The notes below the pieces were generated by a model, which saw only the letters and a program-made list of their open reading frames with translations, was not told the DNA's origin and ran no database searches. Below, piece by piece: positions 1 through 8,380 of a DNA stretch of 64,000 bases. Position 1 is the stretch's first letter. Every line of letters starts with the position of its first letter. This DNA is from JBDOQU01 sp039839375 (lineage in GTDB: Bacteria; Pseudomonadota; Alphaproteobacteria; DSM-16000; Inquilinaceae): the NCBI RefSeq assembly GCF_039839375.1, contig NZ_JBDOQU010000007.1, forward strand, positions 62,001 to 126,000, in the 5' to 3' direction. The position numbers and the translations under genes were made by a program.

Positions 1-1
1 T

Positions 2-1309
2 GGGGGTGCGACGCCCGAGCCCCAACCCGAAACCGACCCTCGGACCGCCGCGGAGCCGTCCGCCGAGCCGGAACCTACCGGCCCGATCGACTCGCCGGAC
101 CACGGGCGACCGTTCAGCGTCGTCTGGGCCGAATTTCTGAAGATCAAGCTGAAGGGTGACTGGAAACCAGGCACGGGCAAGGATGCGCAGCGTTCGGCCG
201 ACCTGTTCACCAGCATCATCGGCGACAAGCCATTGGATGAGATCACCCAGGCCGATGCCAGGCGGTTCCGCCTGGTCCTGGACGAGATGCCCGATCTCCA
301 CGGCCGCTCGATCTTCAAGGGTCTGAAGCCGAGCGCCGCGATCAAACGGTTGCAGGAGGAGAACGCCCGGGTGTTCGCCGCCGTCAACGCCGATCTGCTC
401 GGCGGCGAGATCGATGAGGAAACCGCCGCGGCGCGCATCGCGGAGAAGAGCTTCACGACAATGGCGCCCAAGACCGTCAACAAGCATCTCGATCTCGTCG
501 GCCAGCTGTTCAAGTGGGGCGAAACCAGGCAGTTCTGGCCGGTGAGGAACTATTTCGGCGGGCAGCGCTATTCCAGGAGGACACTCGACGCGACCGAGAA
601 GCCGCGCCTCGCGCTCGAGCCGGAGGAGATGAAGGCGCTGTTCGAGACGCCGCTGTTCACCGGCTCGCATCATCATTTCCGGCACCGGCCCGGCGACAAG
701 CCGCACAAGGACGCGTTCTACTGGGCGCCGCTGATCATGGCGCATCAGGGCATGCGTCTCGAGGAGGCATGCCAGTTGCACATTGTCGACATAGAGCAGA
801 TCGACGGCGTCTGGTGCATCCTCGTGCAGAAGGGTGTCGAGCGGAATCTCAAGACCCGCTCCGCCGCCCGGGTGCTACCGATCCACTCGAACCTGATCCG
901 GCTGGGGCTGATCGACCGCTGGCGCGAGTTCAAGGCAAGGGGCGAGAAACGCCTGTTCCCGGAACTCAAGCGCGACAAGCACCACCAGCGCCTCGGCACC
1001 GCCATCACCAAGAAGTGGACCGAGTACCGGAAAAACCTCGGCATCTACCAGCTCCGCAAGGACGGCCACAGCCTGCGCCACAGCTTCGACACGCTGCTAA
1101 TCAACGCCGACGTGCCGACCGTGCGGGTCGCGGAACTCCTTGGCCACAAGCGCGAGGGCGAGACCGAGGGCCGCTACTACAAGGGAGCCACACTTGCCAG
1201 GCTGCAAGAGGCGGTCGAGAAGCTGCAGTTCGGACTGAACTTCGTGGAGATTGACGGCGAGTGGCGGATTGCCTGCTCAGCAACGACGGAGATCCTCGCC
1301 GCGGCATGA
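2..1309 (+). CDS. Tyrosine-type site-specific recombinase/integrase (5' end outside window)
   Basis: The reading frame is open from base 2 through an internal ATG at 233, so the gene starts before the window and only its last ~435 codons are seen. The N-terminal visible part is a Pro/Glu-rich linker followed by a SAM-like core-binding domain. The C-terminal catalytic domain shows the expected Arg in HQGMRLEEACQL, the HxxR box in GHSLRHSF, the second His in LLGHKREGE and the candidate nucleophile Tyr in EGRYYKG. It probably integrates or excises a mobile island. A terminator-like hairpin follows 71 nt after the stop, then an IS remnant, so this looks like the edge of an accessory segment. No tRNA or attachment site is visible in the window, so I cannot say what it integrates into. 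Confidence 0.9.
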   Translation, partial: GGATPEPQPETDPRTAAEPSAEPEPTGPIDSPDHGRPFSVVWAEFLKIKLKGDWKPGTGKDAQRSADLFTSIIGDKPLDEITQADARRFRLVLDEMPDLHGRSIFKGLKPSAAIKRLQEENARVFAAVNADLLGGEIDEETAAARIAEKSFTTMAPKTVNKHLDLVGQLFKWGETRQFWPVRNYFGGQRYSRRTLDATEKPRLALEPEEMKALFETPLFTGSHHHFRHRPGDKPHKDAFYWAPLIMAHQGMRLEEACQLHIVDIEQIDGVWCILVQKGVERNLKTRSAARVLPIHSNLIRLGLIDRWREFKARGEKRLFPELKRDKHHQRLGTAITKKWTEYRKNLGIYQLRKDGHSLRHSFDTLLINADVPTVRVAELLGHKREGETEGRYYKGATLARLQEAVEKLQFGLNFVEIDGEWRIACSATTEILAAA

Positions 1310-1335
1310 TCATGAACGACCCCAGACTCAGCCTT

Positions 1336-1496
1336 CTGATCCGTAGGTAGACGTTCGGTCGCTTCAGATCTCTTGGAAGTGGCGGAATTCCGCCATTTTT
1401 GAGAGAACCACTTCCCACTTTTCAACGAAAAATCGGATCGTTTCAGATCAAAGGATTATCGGCTGGGGTGGAAAGTGGTTTTGGCTGATCCGTAGG
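1336..1496. repeat. Short direct and inverted repeats beside the IS remnant
   Basis: CTGATCCGTAGG occurs at 1336-1347 and again at 1485-1496. TTCAGATC occurs at 1363-1370 and 1442-1449. AACCACTTCCCAC near 1406 is matched by GTGGAAAGTGGTT near 1469 as an inverted repeat with one mismatch. The block lies between the integrase and the truncated transposase and is probably insertion or rearrangement scar sequence; the element ends cannot be assigned. Confidence 0.4.
1380..1400 (+). terminator. Rho-independent terminator after the integrase
   Basis: A perfect palindrome TGGCGG-AATT-CCGCCA (1380-1395) is followed at once by five T residues (1396-1400). It lies 71 nt past the integrase stop codon and is placed and built like an intrinsic terminator for that gene, although the 6-bp stem is short. 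Confidence 0.6.
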
Positions 1497-1820
1497 GTGA
1501 TGCAGAGATCCGATAGAAGGCTGCACTCTGTCGCCAGCTCCGAGCCGCTCTTGGCCCATGCGCTGGCGCCAGCGGGTCAGCGATGAGCGGTCGAACGGAA
1601 GCTCGTGCCGGAAGAACTCCTCGCCGCAGAACAGCTGGCGCGTCGGCAGGGGCGGGTGTCCCGGCGCGTCCGTGTGGACTGCCCCAAACCGCTCCTTCAG
1701 GAAGCGCCAGTCGATCGCCTCCGCCAGCTTCGCCAGCGGGTGCTCAAGGCCGACGATCTGGTCGAGCCGTGCCCGGAACAGGTCGCTCTGCCCGCTCTCC
1801 CGTCGTTCCTTTGGTCGCAT
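1443..1820 (-). pseudogene. IS5-type transposase remnant, internally deleted and 3'-truncated
   Basis: The N-terminal part reads like an IS5-type transposase: MRPKERRESGQSDLF, the stretch ERFGAVHTD, and LPFDRSSLTRWRQRMG. From memory of the family, about 30 residues normally separate the GQPPLPTR-like segment from YYQLFCGEEFF. Here PLPTR runs directly into QLFCGEEFF, so that segment is cleanly deleted in frame. After RWRQRMGQERL the family likeness stops within about 30 codons. The DDE catalytic region is absent, so the product cannot be an active transposase. I used Met at 1820 as start because it begins the conserved family N-terminus; a longer open frame reaches 1862. Confidence 0.75.
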
Positions 1821-2063
1821 GAAATGCCCCCCATCGCCGTCCCGATAGGACGATGAAATCACGACCAGCAGCGCAAATCAATTTGCAAGGAAACCGACGT
1901 CAAACACGCCCAATCCGGCAAATGAGAATACTTGCCCCGAACCAAAATACTCGCTCAATCAGGAGGTTGGCTGTTTTTCACGGACGACTCGCTAGCCTCC
2001 CGGGCGCGGGCTATAGATCATCCTACGCAAGAGCGTTGTAGTAGTGTTCGCCGCACCTTCCCG

Positions 2064-2768
2064 TCAGCGGCCGAAGAGGCGGTCGATCCCAGCCTCAATA
2101 TGTACGCGCATGGCTTCACGAGCCGCTTCGGGATCTCCTGATTGAATTGCCCGCAGAATTCTGTCGTGCTCCCTGGCGACGCGCTTCGACGAATGGTGGC
2201 CGGGTATATTGCGCAGTTGCCTGCTGAGATCGTGGCCGAACTTGATCTGACGGCGTAGCGCTCTAAGGGTCATGCCGTAATAGCAGTTTTTAGATGCCGC
2301 AGCGACGGCCATATGGAACGCGAAATCGGCATCGAAGCTGTTTTCGCCATGCCTGCCTCCATTAAGGATCTTGGCTGCGGCCTCCTCTATTCTTGCGATC
2401 AGCACGCCGTCCTTGGCCCGGGCCGCCAGCATTGACGCTTCGCATTCCAGAACGCACCGGAATCGAAAACAATCCTCAATATCGGACAGGCTTTGTAGCG
2501 GCCCATAAGCGGAGTTTTCCTCCATCTGGCCCAGCGTGACATAATTTCCCGATCCCCGCCGCGAAACAACCAGGCCATCTTCCCTTAGCATCGCCAACGC
2601 TTGGCGCAGTACAGGGCGGGAGACGCCGATGTCTCTTGCGAGCTCAATCTCGCCCGGCAGTTTGCCGCCATCTTCCCACTGATGCCGGTCGATCAGCGCA
2701 CGAAGCTTGCGGCAAGCGTAATCGGCAAGCCTGATTTCGCCCGCCTCGGCGTGTCTTCCTGTTGTCAT
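2064..2768 (-). CDS. GntR-family transcriptional regulator, FCD (FadR) subfamily
   Basis: A 234-aa DNA-binding regulator, usually a repressor released by a carboxylate or sugar-acid effector. Residues ~12-80 form a winged helix with the GntR signature LPGEIELARDIGVSRPVLR and the wing SRRGSGNYV. Residues ~95-230 form the all-helical FCD effector domain. Its usual metal-binding histidines are visible in FAFHMAVAA, REHDRIL and AMRVHIEAG. It is transcribed away from the sugar-acid cluster across a ~200-bp AT-rich intergenic region, so it most likely controls the enolase-type dehydratase, Tct transporter, aldolase and IlvD-type dehydratase as well as itself. The effector is unknown; a substrate or intermediate of the adjacent pathway is the natural guess. 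Confidence 0.9.
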   Translation of the reverse strand: MTTGRHAEAGEIRLADYACRKLRALIDRHQWEDGGKLPGEIELARDIGVSRPVLRQALAMLREDGLVVSRRGSGNYVTLGQMEENSAYGPLQSLSDIEDCFRFRCVLECEASMLAARAKDGVLIARIEEAAAKILNGGRHGENSFDADFAFHMAVAAASKNCYYGMTLRALRRQIKFGHDLSRQLRNIPGHHSSKRVAREHDRILRAIQSGDPEAAREAMRVHIEAGIDRLFGR

Positions 2769-2966
2769 TGGTGCCCCTCATCCATTGTCACGCAGCATGT
2801 CATCATTTCTAGAAGTTGTCCATATTAGTAATATCGAAGCGTCGATCAAAGCAATAAAATATTGAAATATCTGGATAAATTATAATAGTTTCAATCATGA
2901 AATACATATATTGACACGATAAATTCAAACGTGAATGCTGTTTGTCGAATGGTGAGGGGCGCGGGA
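2769..2966. promoter_or_regulatory. Divergent AT-rich control region with palindrome
   Basis: This spacer between the GntR gene and the catabolic cluster is far more AT-rich than its surroundings. It contains the perfect palindrome ATATTA-G-TAATAT (2822-2834), a plausible operator core. TTGACA at 2911-2916 with AATGCT 17 nt downstream is a possible promoter for the cluster. A TATAAT at 2881-2886 has no well-spaced -35 partner. GAGGGG at 2954-2959 is a good ribosome site for the start at 2967. Confidence 0.4.
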
Positions 2967-4202
2967 ATGGTCATTACCGGCATCGAAACGATCCGGCTCG
3001 AGGAGTTCAGCAACCTCGTCTGGGTGCGCTTGCACACCGACGAAGGGCTGATCGGTCTTGGCGAAACTTTCCGGAATCCCGAGGCGATTACGACATATGT
3101 CCATGAAACCTGCGCGCCTTTCCTACTCGGCAAGGACCCCATGTGCCGAGGGGCGCTGAGCCAAAGCATCGCCCAGGATATCGGAAACCATTTCAGCGGT
3201 TTCCCTACGCGCAGTGTGGAAGTTCGAGGCAACTCGGCGGTGGATATTGCCCTGTGGGATCTCTGGGGGCAGGCGCTGAACGCACCTATCCATGCGTTGC
3301 TGGGCGGCAAGATGCGGGACCGGATCCGCATTTACAATACCTGCGCCAACAGCGCCTACAACAATAGGGTCAGGCAAGACTACAACTCGCAAATCTATAC
3401 ACGCGAACAGCGTCCTGCGGGAGAAATCGGCAGGCACGAAGATCTCCTGCTGCAGGTCCACGAGCCGGCACGCCTCGCTCAAGAACTCCTCGATGAGGGG
3501 ATCACGGCCATGAAGATCTGGCCGTTCGACATTCACGCTCTTCGAAATAGAGGCGAGACTATCAGCAGCGCTGAACTGAAGGAGGCGCTGTGGCCGATCG
3601 AACAGATCAGGTCGGCGGTCGGAGACGCCATGGAGATCATGATCGAGTATCATGGGCTGTGGCGGCTGCCGGCGGCGCTCATTATCGCCAAGGCGCTGGA
3701 AGATCATTCGATCTACTGGCACGAAGATCCGATCGCCCTCGATAATTTCGAGGATCTCTCGCGTTACAAGGACAGGGTGTCGGCCCGGGTGGCGGCCAGC
3801 GAGAACCTCGGCACCGTCCCTTGGTATCGCGAGACCTTCCGGCGCGGCGCTGTCGACGTCGCGAATTTCGATATGGCCTGGGTCGGCGGGCTCTCCGAAG
3901 GCGTCCGGGTAGCGAACCTAGCGCATGCCTTCGACCGGACCATCGCGCCTCATGATTGCACAGGGCCTGTGACGCTGCTGGCCAATGTTCATCTGCTGGC
4001 GAGCGCGCCTAATTCCCTGATTACCGAGACCGTGCGCTCACACATCGCCGGCTTCTATCGGGAGGTCATGACTGATCTGCCAATTGTCGAAGACGGCTAC
4101 ATCCATCCTACGACGAAGCCGGGCCTCGGCGCGGCTTTGAACGAGGACGTTCTCGCCCGCGGGGACCTGCAGCGCAGGGTCACGGGGCGATGCGCCGACT
4201 AG
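2967..4202 (+). CDS. Mandelate racemase/muconate lactonizing enzyme-family (enolase superfamily) sugar-acid dehydratase
   Basis: A 411-aa enolase-superfamily enzyme; most relatives remove water from aldonic or aldaric acids after abstracting the alpha proton. Residues ~1-120 are the capping domain, followed by the (beta/alpha)7-beta barrel. The three metal-ligand acids are visible in MIEYHG, YWHEDP and ASENLG, a barrel lysine in TAMKIWPFD, and a C-terminal active-site His in APHDCTGPV. The usual second Lys of a KxK motif is Trp here, so the exact subgroup is uncertain. I chose the ATG at 2967 because GAGGGG lies 7 nt upstream and the protein then begins at the family start MVITGIETIRL; an ATG at 2931 adds 12 unlikely residues. 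It is first in the sugar-acid cluster, followed by the Tct transporter. Confidence 0.88.
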   Translation: MVITGIETIRLEEFSNLVWVRLHTDEGLIGLGETFRNPEAITTYVHETCAPFLLGKDPMCRGALSQSIAQDIGNHFSGFPTRSVEVRGNSAVDIALWDLWGQALNAPIHALLGGKMRDRIRIYNTCANSAYNNRVRQDYNSQIYTREQRPAGEIGRHEDLLLQVHEPARLAQELLDEGITAMKIWPFDIHALRNRGETISSAELKEALWPIEQIRSAVGDAMEIMIEYHGLWRLPAALIIAKALEDHSIYWHEDPIALDNFEDLSRYKDRVSARVAASENLGTVPWYRETFRRGAVDVANFDMAWVGGLSEGVRVANLAHAFDRTIAPHDCTGPVTLLANVHLLASAPNSLITETVRSHIAGFYREVMTDLPIVEDGYIHPTTKPGLGAALNEDVLARGDLQRRVTGRCAD

Positions 4203-4258
4203 CCTTGAGTTCAGGTTAGACATCCCGTTCGAGGGACAACATCAGATGGGAGGACAAG

Positions 4259-5224
4259 ATGAAAATCAAACTGCTGAACAGGTCTCGCTCAATCGTCGCC
4301 GGTGTCGTTGCAACCGCCGCAGGTCTGGGGATCGGAGCGGCCCAGGCTCAGGATTTTCCGAGCAAGGATATCGAGGTGATAGTCCCATACTCGGCCGGCG
4401 GCGGGACGGACAATTTTGTCCGCGCGCTTGAGCCATCCCTGGAAGAGGCCCTGGGTACCAACATCATCGTCAGGAACGTCACTGGCGGCGGTGGGGCCGT
4501 AGGGCTGATGCAGGCCTTGGCGGCTGAACCGGACGGCTACACGGTGACGATTCCGAACAATGCTTTGTACACGCTCCAGGGCCTGGGCAATGTCGACTTC
4601 GAGTATGAGGATTTCGACTACATTGCCCGGATCACCACCGAGCCGTACGTCCTGGTGGTCCGCAACATCGAAGGATGGGAAGATCTCGAAAGCTTCGTGG
4701 AATCCGCAACAACGGGTTCCAATCAAGTGAAGCTCGGATTCGCCGGCGTTGGCTCATCGTCGCACATCATGACCATGGCGGTTGCCGACGCACTCGGGAT
4801 CGAGCCGAGTTTCGTACCCTACGACGGAGGTTCCACTGCGGTGGCGGCGGCGATGGGCGGACACATCGATGGTGTGGTCTTGTCTCCATCGGATGTGGTT
4901 TCGGCCGTCGAGGGGGACACCCTTCATACCTTGGCCACCACCGGAGACAGTTCTCTTCTCCCCGGTACTCCGACCTTCGCCAGTGCTGGATACGACCTGA
5001 CGGCGCATCAGTGGCGCGGCATTGGAACGCCTGCCGGCCTCGATGAGTCCGTCAAGGCAGTCTGGGTAGAGGCGCTCAAGGAAGCTGTTGAGGACGAAAG
5101 CTTCCAAGCTGCAATCCAGAATTTGGGCTCCGAGGTTGCGCCGCTATACGGCGAGGAACTTAAAGCGTTCGTCGATGAGATGGCGGATCTGATGATCCCG
5201 CTTGCCGAACAGGTCAAGCAATAG
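4259..5224 (+). CDS. tctC: Tripartite tricarboxylate transporter substrate-binding protein
   Basis: A 321-aa periplasmic solute-binding protein of the TctC/Bug family. A signal peptide covers about residues 1-30 with likely cleavage after AQA. The mature protein starts with the family-typical FPSKDIEVIVPYSAGGGTDN (beta-strand plus glycine-rich ligand loop), and GFAGVGSSSHIM is another typical binding-site segment. The start has a strong ribosome site, GGGAGGA. It presents its ligand to the TctA/TctB membrane complex encoded just downstream. Neighbours suggest a sugar acid rather than citrate, but the sequence does not show the ligand. Confidence 0.92.
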   Translation: MKIKLLNRSRSIVAGVVATAAGLGIGAAQAQDFPSKDIEVIVPYSAGGGTDNFVRALEPSLEEALGTNIIVRNVTGGGGAVGLMQALAAEPDGYTVTIPNNALYTLQGLGNVDFEYEDFDYIARITTEPYVLVVRNIEGWEDLESFVESATTGSNQVKLGFAGVGSSSHIMTMAVADALGIEPSFVPYDGGSTAVAAAMGGHIDGVVLSPSDVVSAVEGDTLHTLATTGDSSLLPGTPTFASAGYDLTAHQWRGIGTPAGLDESVKAVWVEALKEAVEDESFQAAIQNLGSEVAPLYGEELKAFVDEMADLMIPLAEQVKQ

Positions 5225-5368
5225 GCCGGATACGGGCGTGGTTTCTGTATTTATCGGTGTGGTGACTTGATGGCTGCGTATCATATGCTCAGCCGGTGGA
5301 TTGGCCGGGCATATGATTCGCGCACTATGCTTCGTAGTAAAACTATTCCGAAGTAAATGGAGCTCTGC

Positions 5369-5869
5369 ATGGCGTTCGTACCTGGAAAGATCCTCTTCGA
5401 TCTTGTGCTTCTTGCCCTTGCGGCGCTTGCGCTAAATGCAGCCCTTCAATTGCCGGCCGGAACCGGCATGCTGTCGTCGGGATCGTTTCCCTCCGCCATC
5501 CTATGGCTGGGGATGGGGCTGATGGTCATCGTGCTGTTCAGGGATGTGCTGGATGTGCGGAAAAAGGTGTCGGAAGACAAGGCGGGGCCGAAAAAGGATT
5601 TCAGAAAGAGAACGGCAATTTGCCTTGCGTTGATGGCGGCGGAACTTGTGATCTACATAGTCAGCTTCGAGGCCATTGGTTTTCTTGTCGGAACGATATT
5701 TTTTCTGATTTTCGGATATCTCACCTGTGGAATCCTGCTGAATTCCAGAGGAAGCCTAGGCCGGGCGCATACCGGCAAGATGATAGGAACCTCAGTCATC
5801 GTCGCGGTATCCATCTCGATCGTCTGTTATTTCCTTTTCACCCGGCTTTTCGGGCTGGCGCTCCCCTGA
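5369..5869 (+). CDS. tctB: Tripartite tricarboxylate transporter small membrane subunit (TctB)
   Basis: A 166-aa hydrophobic protein with about four membrane segments: one near residues 5-25, one near 35-55, and a C-terminal pair (roughly 85-125 and 140-165) separated by a glycine-rich, charged loop. This size and topology match TctB, the small integral subunit of the TTT transporter. The ATG at 5369 is preferred over 5357 because GGAG sits 6 nt upstream of 5369. The order TctC-TctB-TctA is the usual gene order. Sequence conservation in this family is weak, so the call leans on context. Confidence 0.85.
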   Translation: MAFVPGKILFDLVLLALAALALNAALQLPAGTGMLSSGSFPSAILWLGMGLMVIVLFRDVLDVRKKVSEDKAGPKKDFRKRTAICLALMAAELVIYIVSFEAIGFLVGTIFFLIFGYLTCGILLNSRGSLGRAHTGKMIGTSVIVAVSISIVCYFLFTRLFGLALP

Positions 5870-5911
5870 TTATCGCCCCCTCTCGGTTCAGGTCGTCTCA
5901 AAGGATACGCC

Positions 5912-7417
5912 ATGTCTGTTTATGCGGATGCATTAAGCTTGCTGTTGCATTTTGACGTAATACTTGCAATTGCGGCCGGGACATTCTTCGGCCTGATAAT
6001 GGGATCTCTCCCCGGTCTGACCGCCACAATGGCGATTGCTCTTCTGATCCCTGTGAGCTTTGGGATGGGTTCGATCGCCGGGATCGGGATGATGCTAGGA
6101 GCATTATGCGGCGCGATGTCCGGTGGCGCCGTGTCGGCCATTCTCCTGAACATTCCCGGCACGCCATCGGCGGTCGCCACCACGTTGGACGGGTTTCCCA
6201 TGGCCCGCAATGGCGAGGCCGGAAAGGCCCTGGGAATATCGATATCGTCCTCCTTCATCGGTGGTATTGCAGGCGCGATCCTGCTCATTCTGCTGGCGCC
6301 ACCGATCGCCGCATTCGCGCTGCGGTTCGGTCCGGCCGAATTCTTTTCTCTTGGTATTTTCGGACTGGTGATCATCGCGTCGGTTTCGTCGCGTTCGCTT
6401 CTGAAGGGACTGGTCGCCGGCATCATCGGGCTCTTCGTCTCGACGATCGGTGCCGACCCGATGACGGGCATTCTTCGCTTCACGATGGATCAGCCCTCGC
6501 TCCTGTCGGGTGTCGGTCTGCTGCCGGCATTGATCGGTCTGTTCGCAATTTCTCAGGTCTTTCAAGACATATCCGAAAAGACAATCGACTCGCAGCCGGT
6601 GCAGGCAAAACAGGACGTGAGTTCCACTCAACCGCATTGGCGGCTGGTGTTCGGCTCGTGGCGCGCTCTTTGGTCGAGTACATTCATCGGGGCCATCATC
6701 GGCGCGATTCCCGGGGCGGGTGGTAGTATCGCTTCCTTTCTGTCGTACGACCAGGCCAAACGCCTTTCGAAAACACCGGAGAAGTTCGGAACGGGCCATC
6801 ACGAGGGGTTGATCGCATCGGAGGCGTCGAACAACTCGATCATCGGGGGCGCGTTGATTCCGACACTTACCCTCGGCGTGCCAGGGGAGGCGGCAACCGC
6901 TGTCCTGATGGGCGGGCTCGTCATTCATGGTGTGCGGCCAGGACCCGCTCTCTTCGACCAACAACCAGTGATCGTCTATGGCATCTTTTTTGCCTTCATC
7001 CTGGCAAATATATTCATGATCTTAATACAATGGTTCGGCATCCGAGTATTCGTGAAGATTCTTCAGATACCGGATTCCTATCTCATGCCGATAATATTGG
7101 TGTTCTGCGTCATAGGAGTCTATGCCGTCAGCGGAAACACGTTTGATCTTTATGTCATGTTGATCTTCGGTGTGCTGGGCTTCTTCTTGTCGAGGTATGG
7201 GTTCGGCACGGCTCCGGTCATTCTCGGAATGATCCTGGGAGACCTCGTCGAGTCTAACCTCCGACGCGGAATGATCGTGTTCGATGGTGATTGGACGCAA
7301 TTCGTAACGCATCCGATCAGCCTGGCCTTTCTACTCATGGCGACTGTGTTCTTGATCTACACCCTGATCCAGTCGCGCTCGGAGACAGAGCCGAAACGCC
7401 AGGAGGAAGCGCAGTGA
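5912..7417 (+). CDS. tctA: Tripartite tricarboxylate transporter large permease (TctA)
   Basis: A 501-aa, very hydrophobic protein with about 10-12 membrane segments, the large permease of the TTT family. The N-terminal family signature is clear: GLIMGSLPGLTATMAIALL near residues 25-45, and AILLNIPGTPSAVATTLDG near 75-95. The repeat half contains GAIPGAGGSIASFLSYDQAKR and ALIPTLTLGVPGEAATAVL, showing the internal duplication of TctA. It imports the ligand delivered by TctC using an ion gradient. The stop overlaps the GTG start of the aldolase gene by 3 nt (7414-7417), so transport and catabolism are translationally coupled. Confidence 0.94.
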   Translation: MSVYADALSLLLHFDVILAIAAGTFFGLIMGSLPGLTATMAIALLIPVSFGMGSIAGIGMMLGALCGAMSGGAVSAILLNIPGTPSAVATTLDGFPMARNGEAGKALGISISSSFIGGIAGAILLILLAPPIAAFALRFGPAEFFSLGIFGLVIIASVSSRSLLKGLVAGIIGLFVSTIGADPMTGILRFTMDQPSLLSGVGLLPALIGLFAISQVFQDISEKTIDSQPVQAKQDVSSTQPHWRLVFGSWRALWSSTFIGAIIGAIPGAGGSIASFLSYDQAKRLSKTPEKFGTGHHEGLIASEASNNSIIGGALIPTLTLGVPGEAATAVLMGGLVIHGVRPGPALFDQQPVIVYGIFFAFILANIFMILIQWFGIRVFVKILQIPDSYLMPIILVFCVIGVYAVSGNTFDLYVMLIFGVLGFFLSRYGFGTAPVILGMILGDLVESNLRRGMIVFDGDWTQFVTHPISLAFLLMATVFLIYTLIQSRSETEPKRQEEAQ

Positions 7418-8205
7418 CCACGCACAACCAGTTCAAGCGGCGCCTGCAACAAAAAGTCCCGCAGTCCGGCTTCTGGCTCAGCCTATCATCGTCCTCTGTC
7501 ACGGAGATCGCGGCATATGCTGGGTTCGATTGGATCCTGGTGGATATGGAGCATGCGCCGAACGATCTGTCGAATATTTCCGACCACCTGCGCGCCGCTA
7601 AAGGCGGAACTGCGGAGGTCCTGGTCAGACCGCCCTTCAGCGAACCGGTCATGGTCAAGCGGCTGATGGATATCGGCGTGCGTAATCTGATGTTTCCGAT
7701 GGTGCAGTCGGCCGCAGAGGCCGAACTCGCCGTATCCTGGACCCGCTACCCGCCTCACGGCGTTCGCGGTCACTCGGGCACAACCCGCGCCAATGGCTAT
7801 GGGCGCGAGACGAGTTATCTCGATAGCTATATAGACGATCTATGCATCGTCGTTCAGGTGGAGACGCCGGAAGCCGTGGGGCGGATCGGCGAGATCGCTG
7901 CGGTCGACGGTGTAGATGCCATTTTCATCGGCCCCGGCGACCTTGCTGCGGCGATGGGGCATGTCGGGAATGTCCTAGCCCGGGACGTTCAGGAAGCCAT
8001 TGCCCATGCGCTGGGGAGGATTCACGACGCGGGGCTCGCTGGTGGCGTGCTCGGCTTCGGCGAGGAGACGGCCCGGCGATACTTCTCGGCCGGGTTCGAC
8101 TTCGTCGCCGCCGGCGGTGATGCCTGGTTGGTGTCCAGGATGACAACCGATCTGGCCGCAGCCGTCCGCCCGACCGCAGCGGCTGCCGAACCTTCCGAAT
8201 GCTGA
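7414..8205 (+). CDS. HpcH/HpaI-family class II aldolase (2-keto-3-deoxy sugar acid type)
   Basis: A 263-aa metal-dependent aldolase that cleaves 2-keto-3-deoxy acids to pyruvate and an aldehyde. Family features: GFWLSLSSSSVTEIAAYAGF at the start, the DWILVDMEHAPND strand, Arg in VLVRPPF, YPPHGVRG, metal ligand Glu in VQVETPEAV and Asp in FIGPGDLAAAMG. The start is the GTG at 7414, with AGGAGG 7 nt upstream, overlapping the tctA stop; an upstream ATG at 7291 would lie deep inside tctA and adds sequence with no family match. It would act on the 2-keto-3-deoxy acid made by the flanking dehydratases. Confidence 0.92.
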   Translation: MTTHNQFKRRLQQKVPQSGFWLSLSSSSVTEIAAYAGFDWILVDMEHAPNDLSNISDHLRAAKGGTAEVLVRPPFSEPVMVKRLMDIGVRNLMFPMVQSAAEAELAVSWTRYPPHGVRGHSGTTRANGYGRETSYLDSYIDDLCIVVQVETPEAVGRIGEIAAVDGVDAIFIGPGDLAAAMGHVGNVLARDVQEAIAHALGRIHDAGLAGGVLGFGEETARRYFSAGFDFVAAGGDAWLVSRMTTDLAAAVRPTAAAAEPSEC

Positions 8206-8380
8206 CGGCGCTTGTTTTTTAGGTTGAACCCTGCCGACTTCTGGAAACACGGGAAGTCATGAGACGTGGCCCGGCACCATGGCGCCGAAGCGGTATCGAA
8301 ATGCTCCCGCAGCAGCACCCTTACGACACGCTGGATCCGAATGATCCAATCGATAGTGTCACTATCGCCAGGAGAATTAC

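Noticed and set aside
2881..2886. TATAAT as a housekeeping promoter for the sugar-acid cluster
   Set aside because: The nearest TTGAAA is only 13 nt upstream, too close for a normal -35 box, and the region is AT-rich enough for chance matches.
5225..5356. CATATG-type inverted repeat between tctC and tctB as a terminator
   Set aside because: The arms are short and interrupted and there is no T tract. A terminator inside the Tct operon would also be unexpected.
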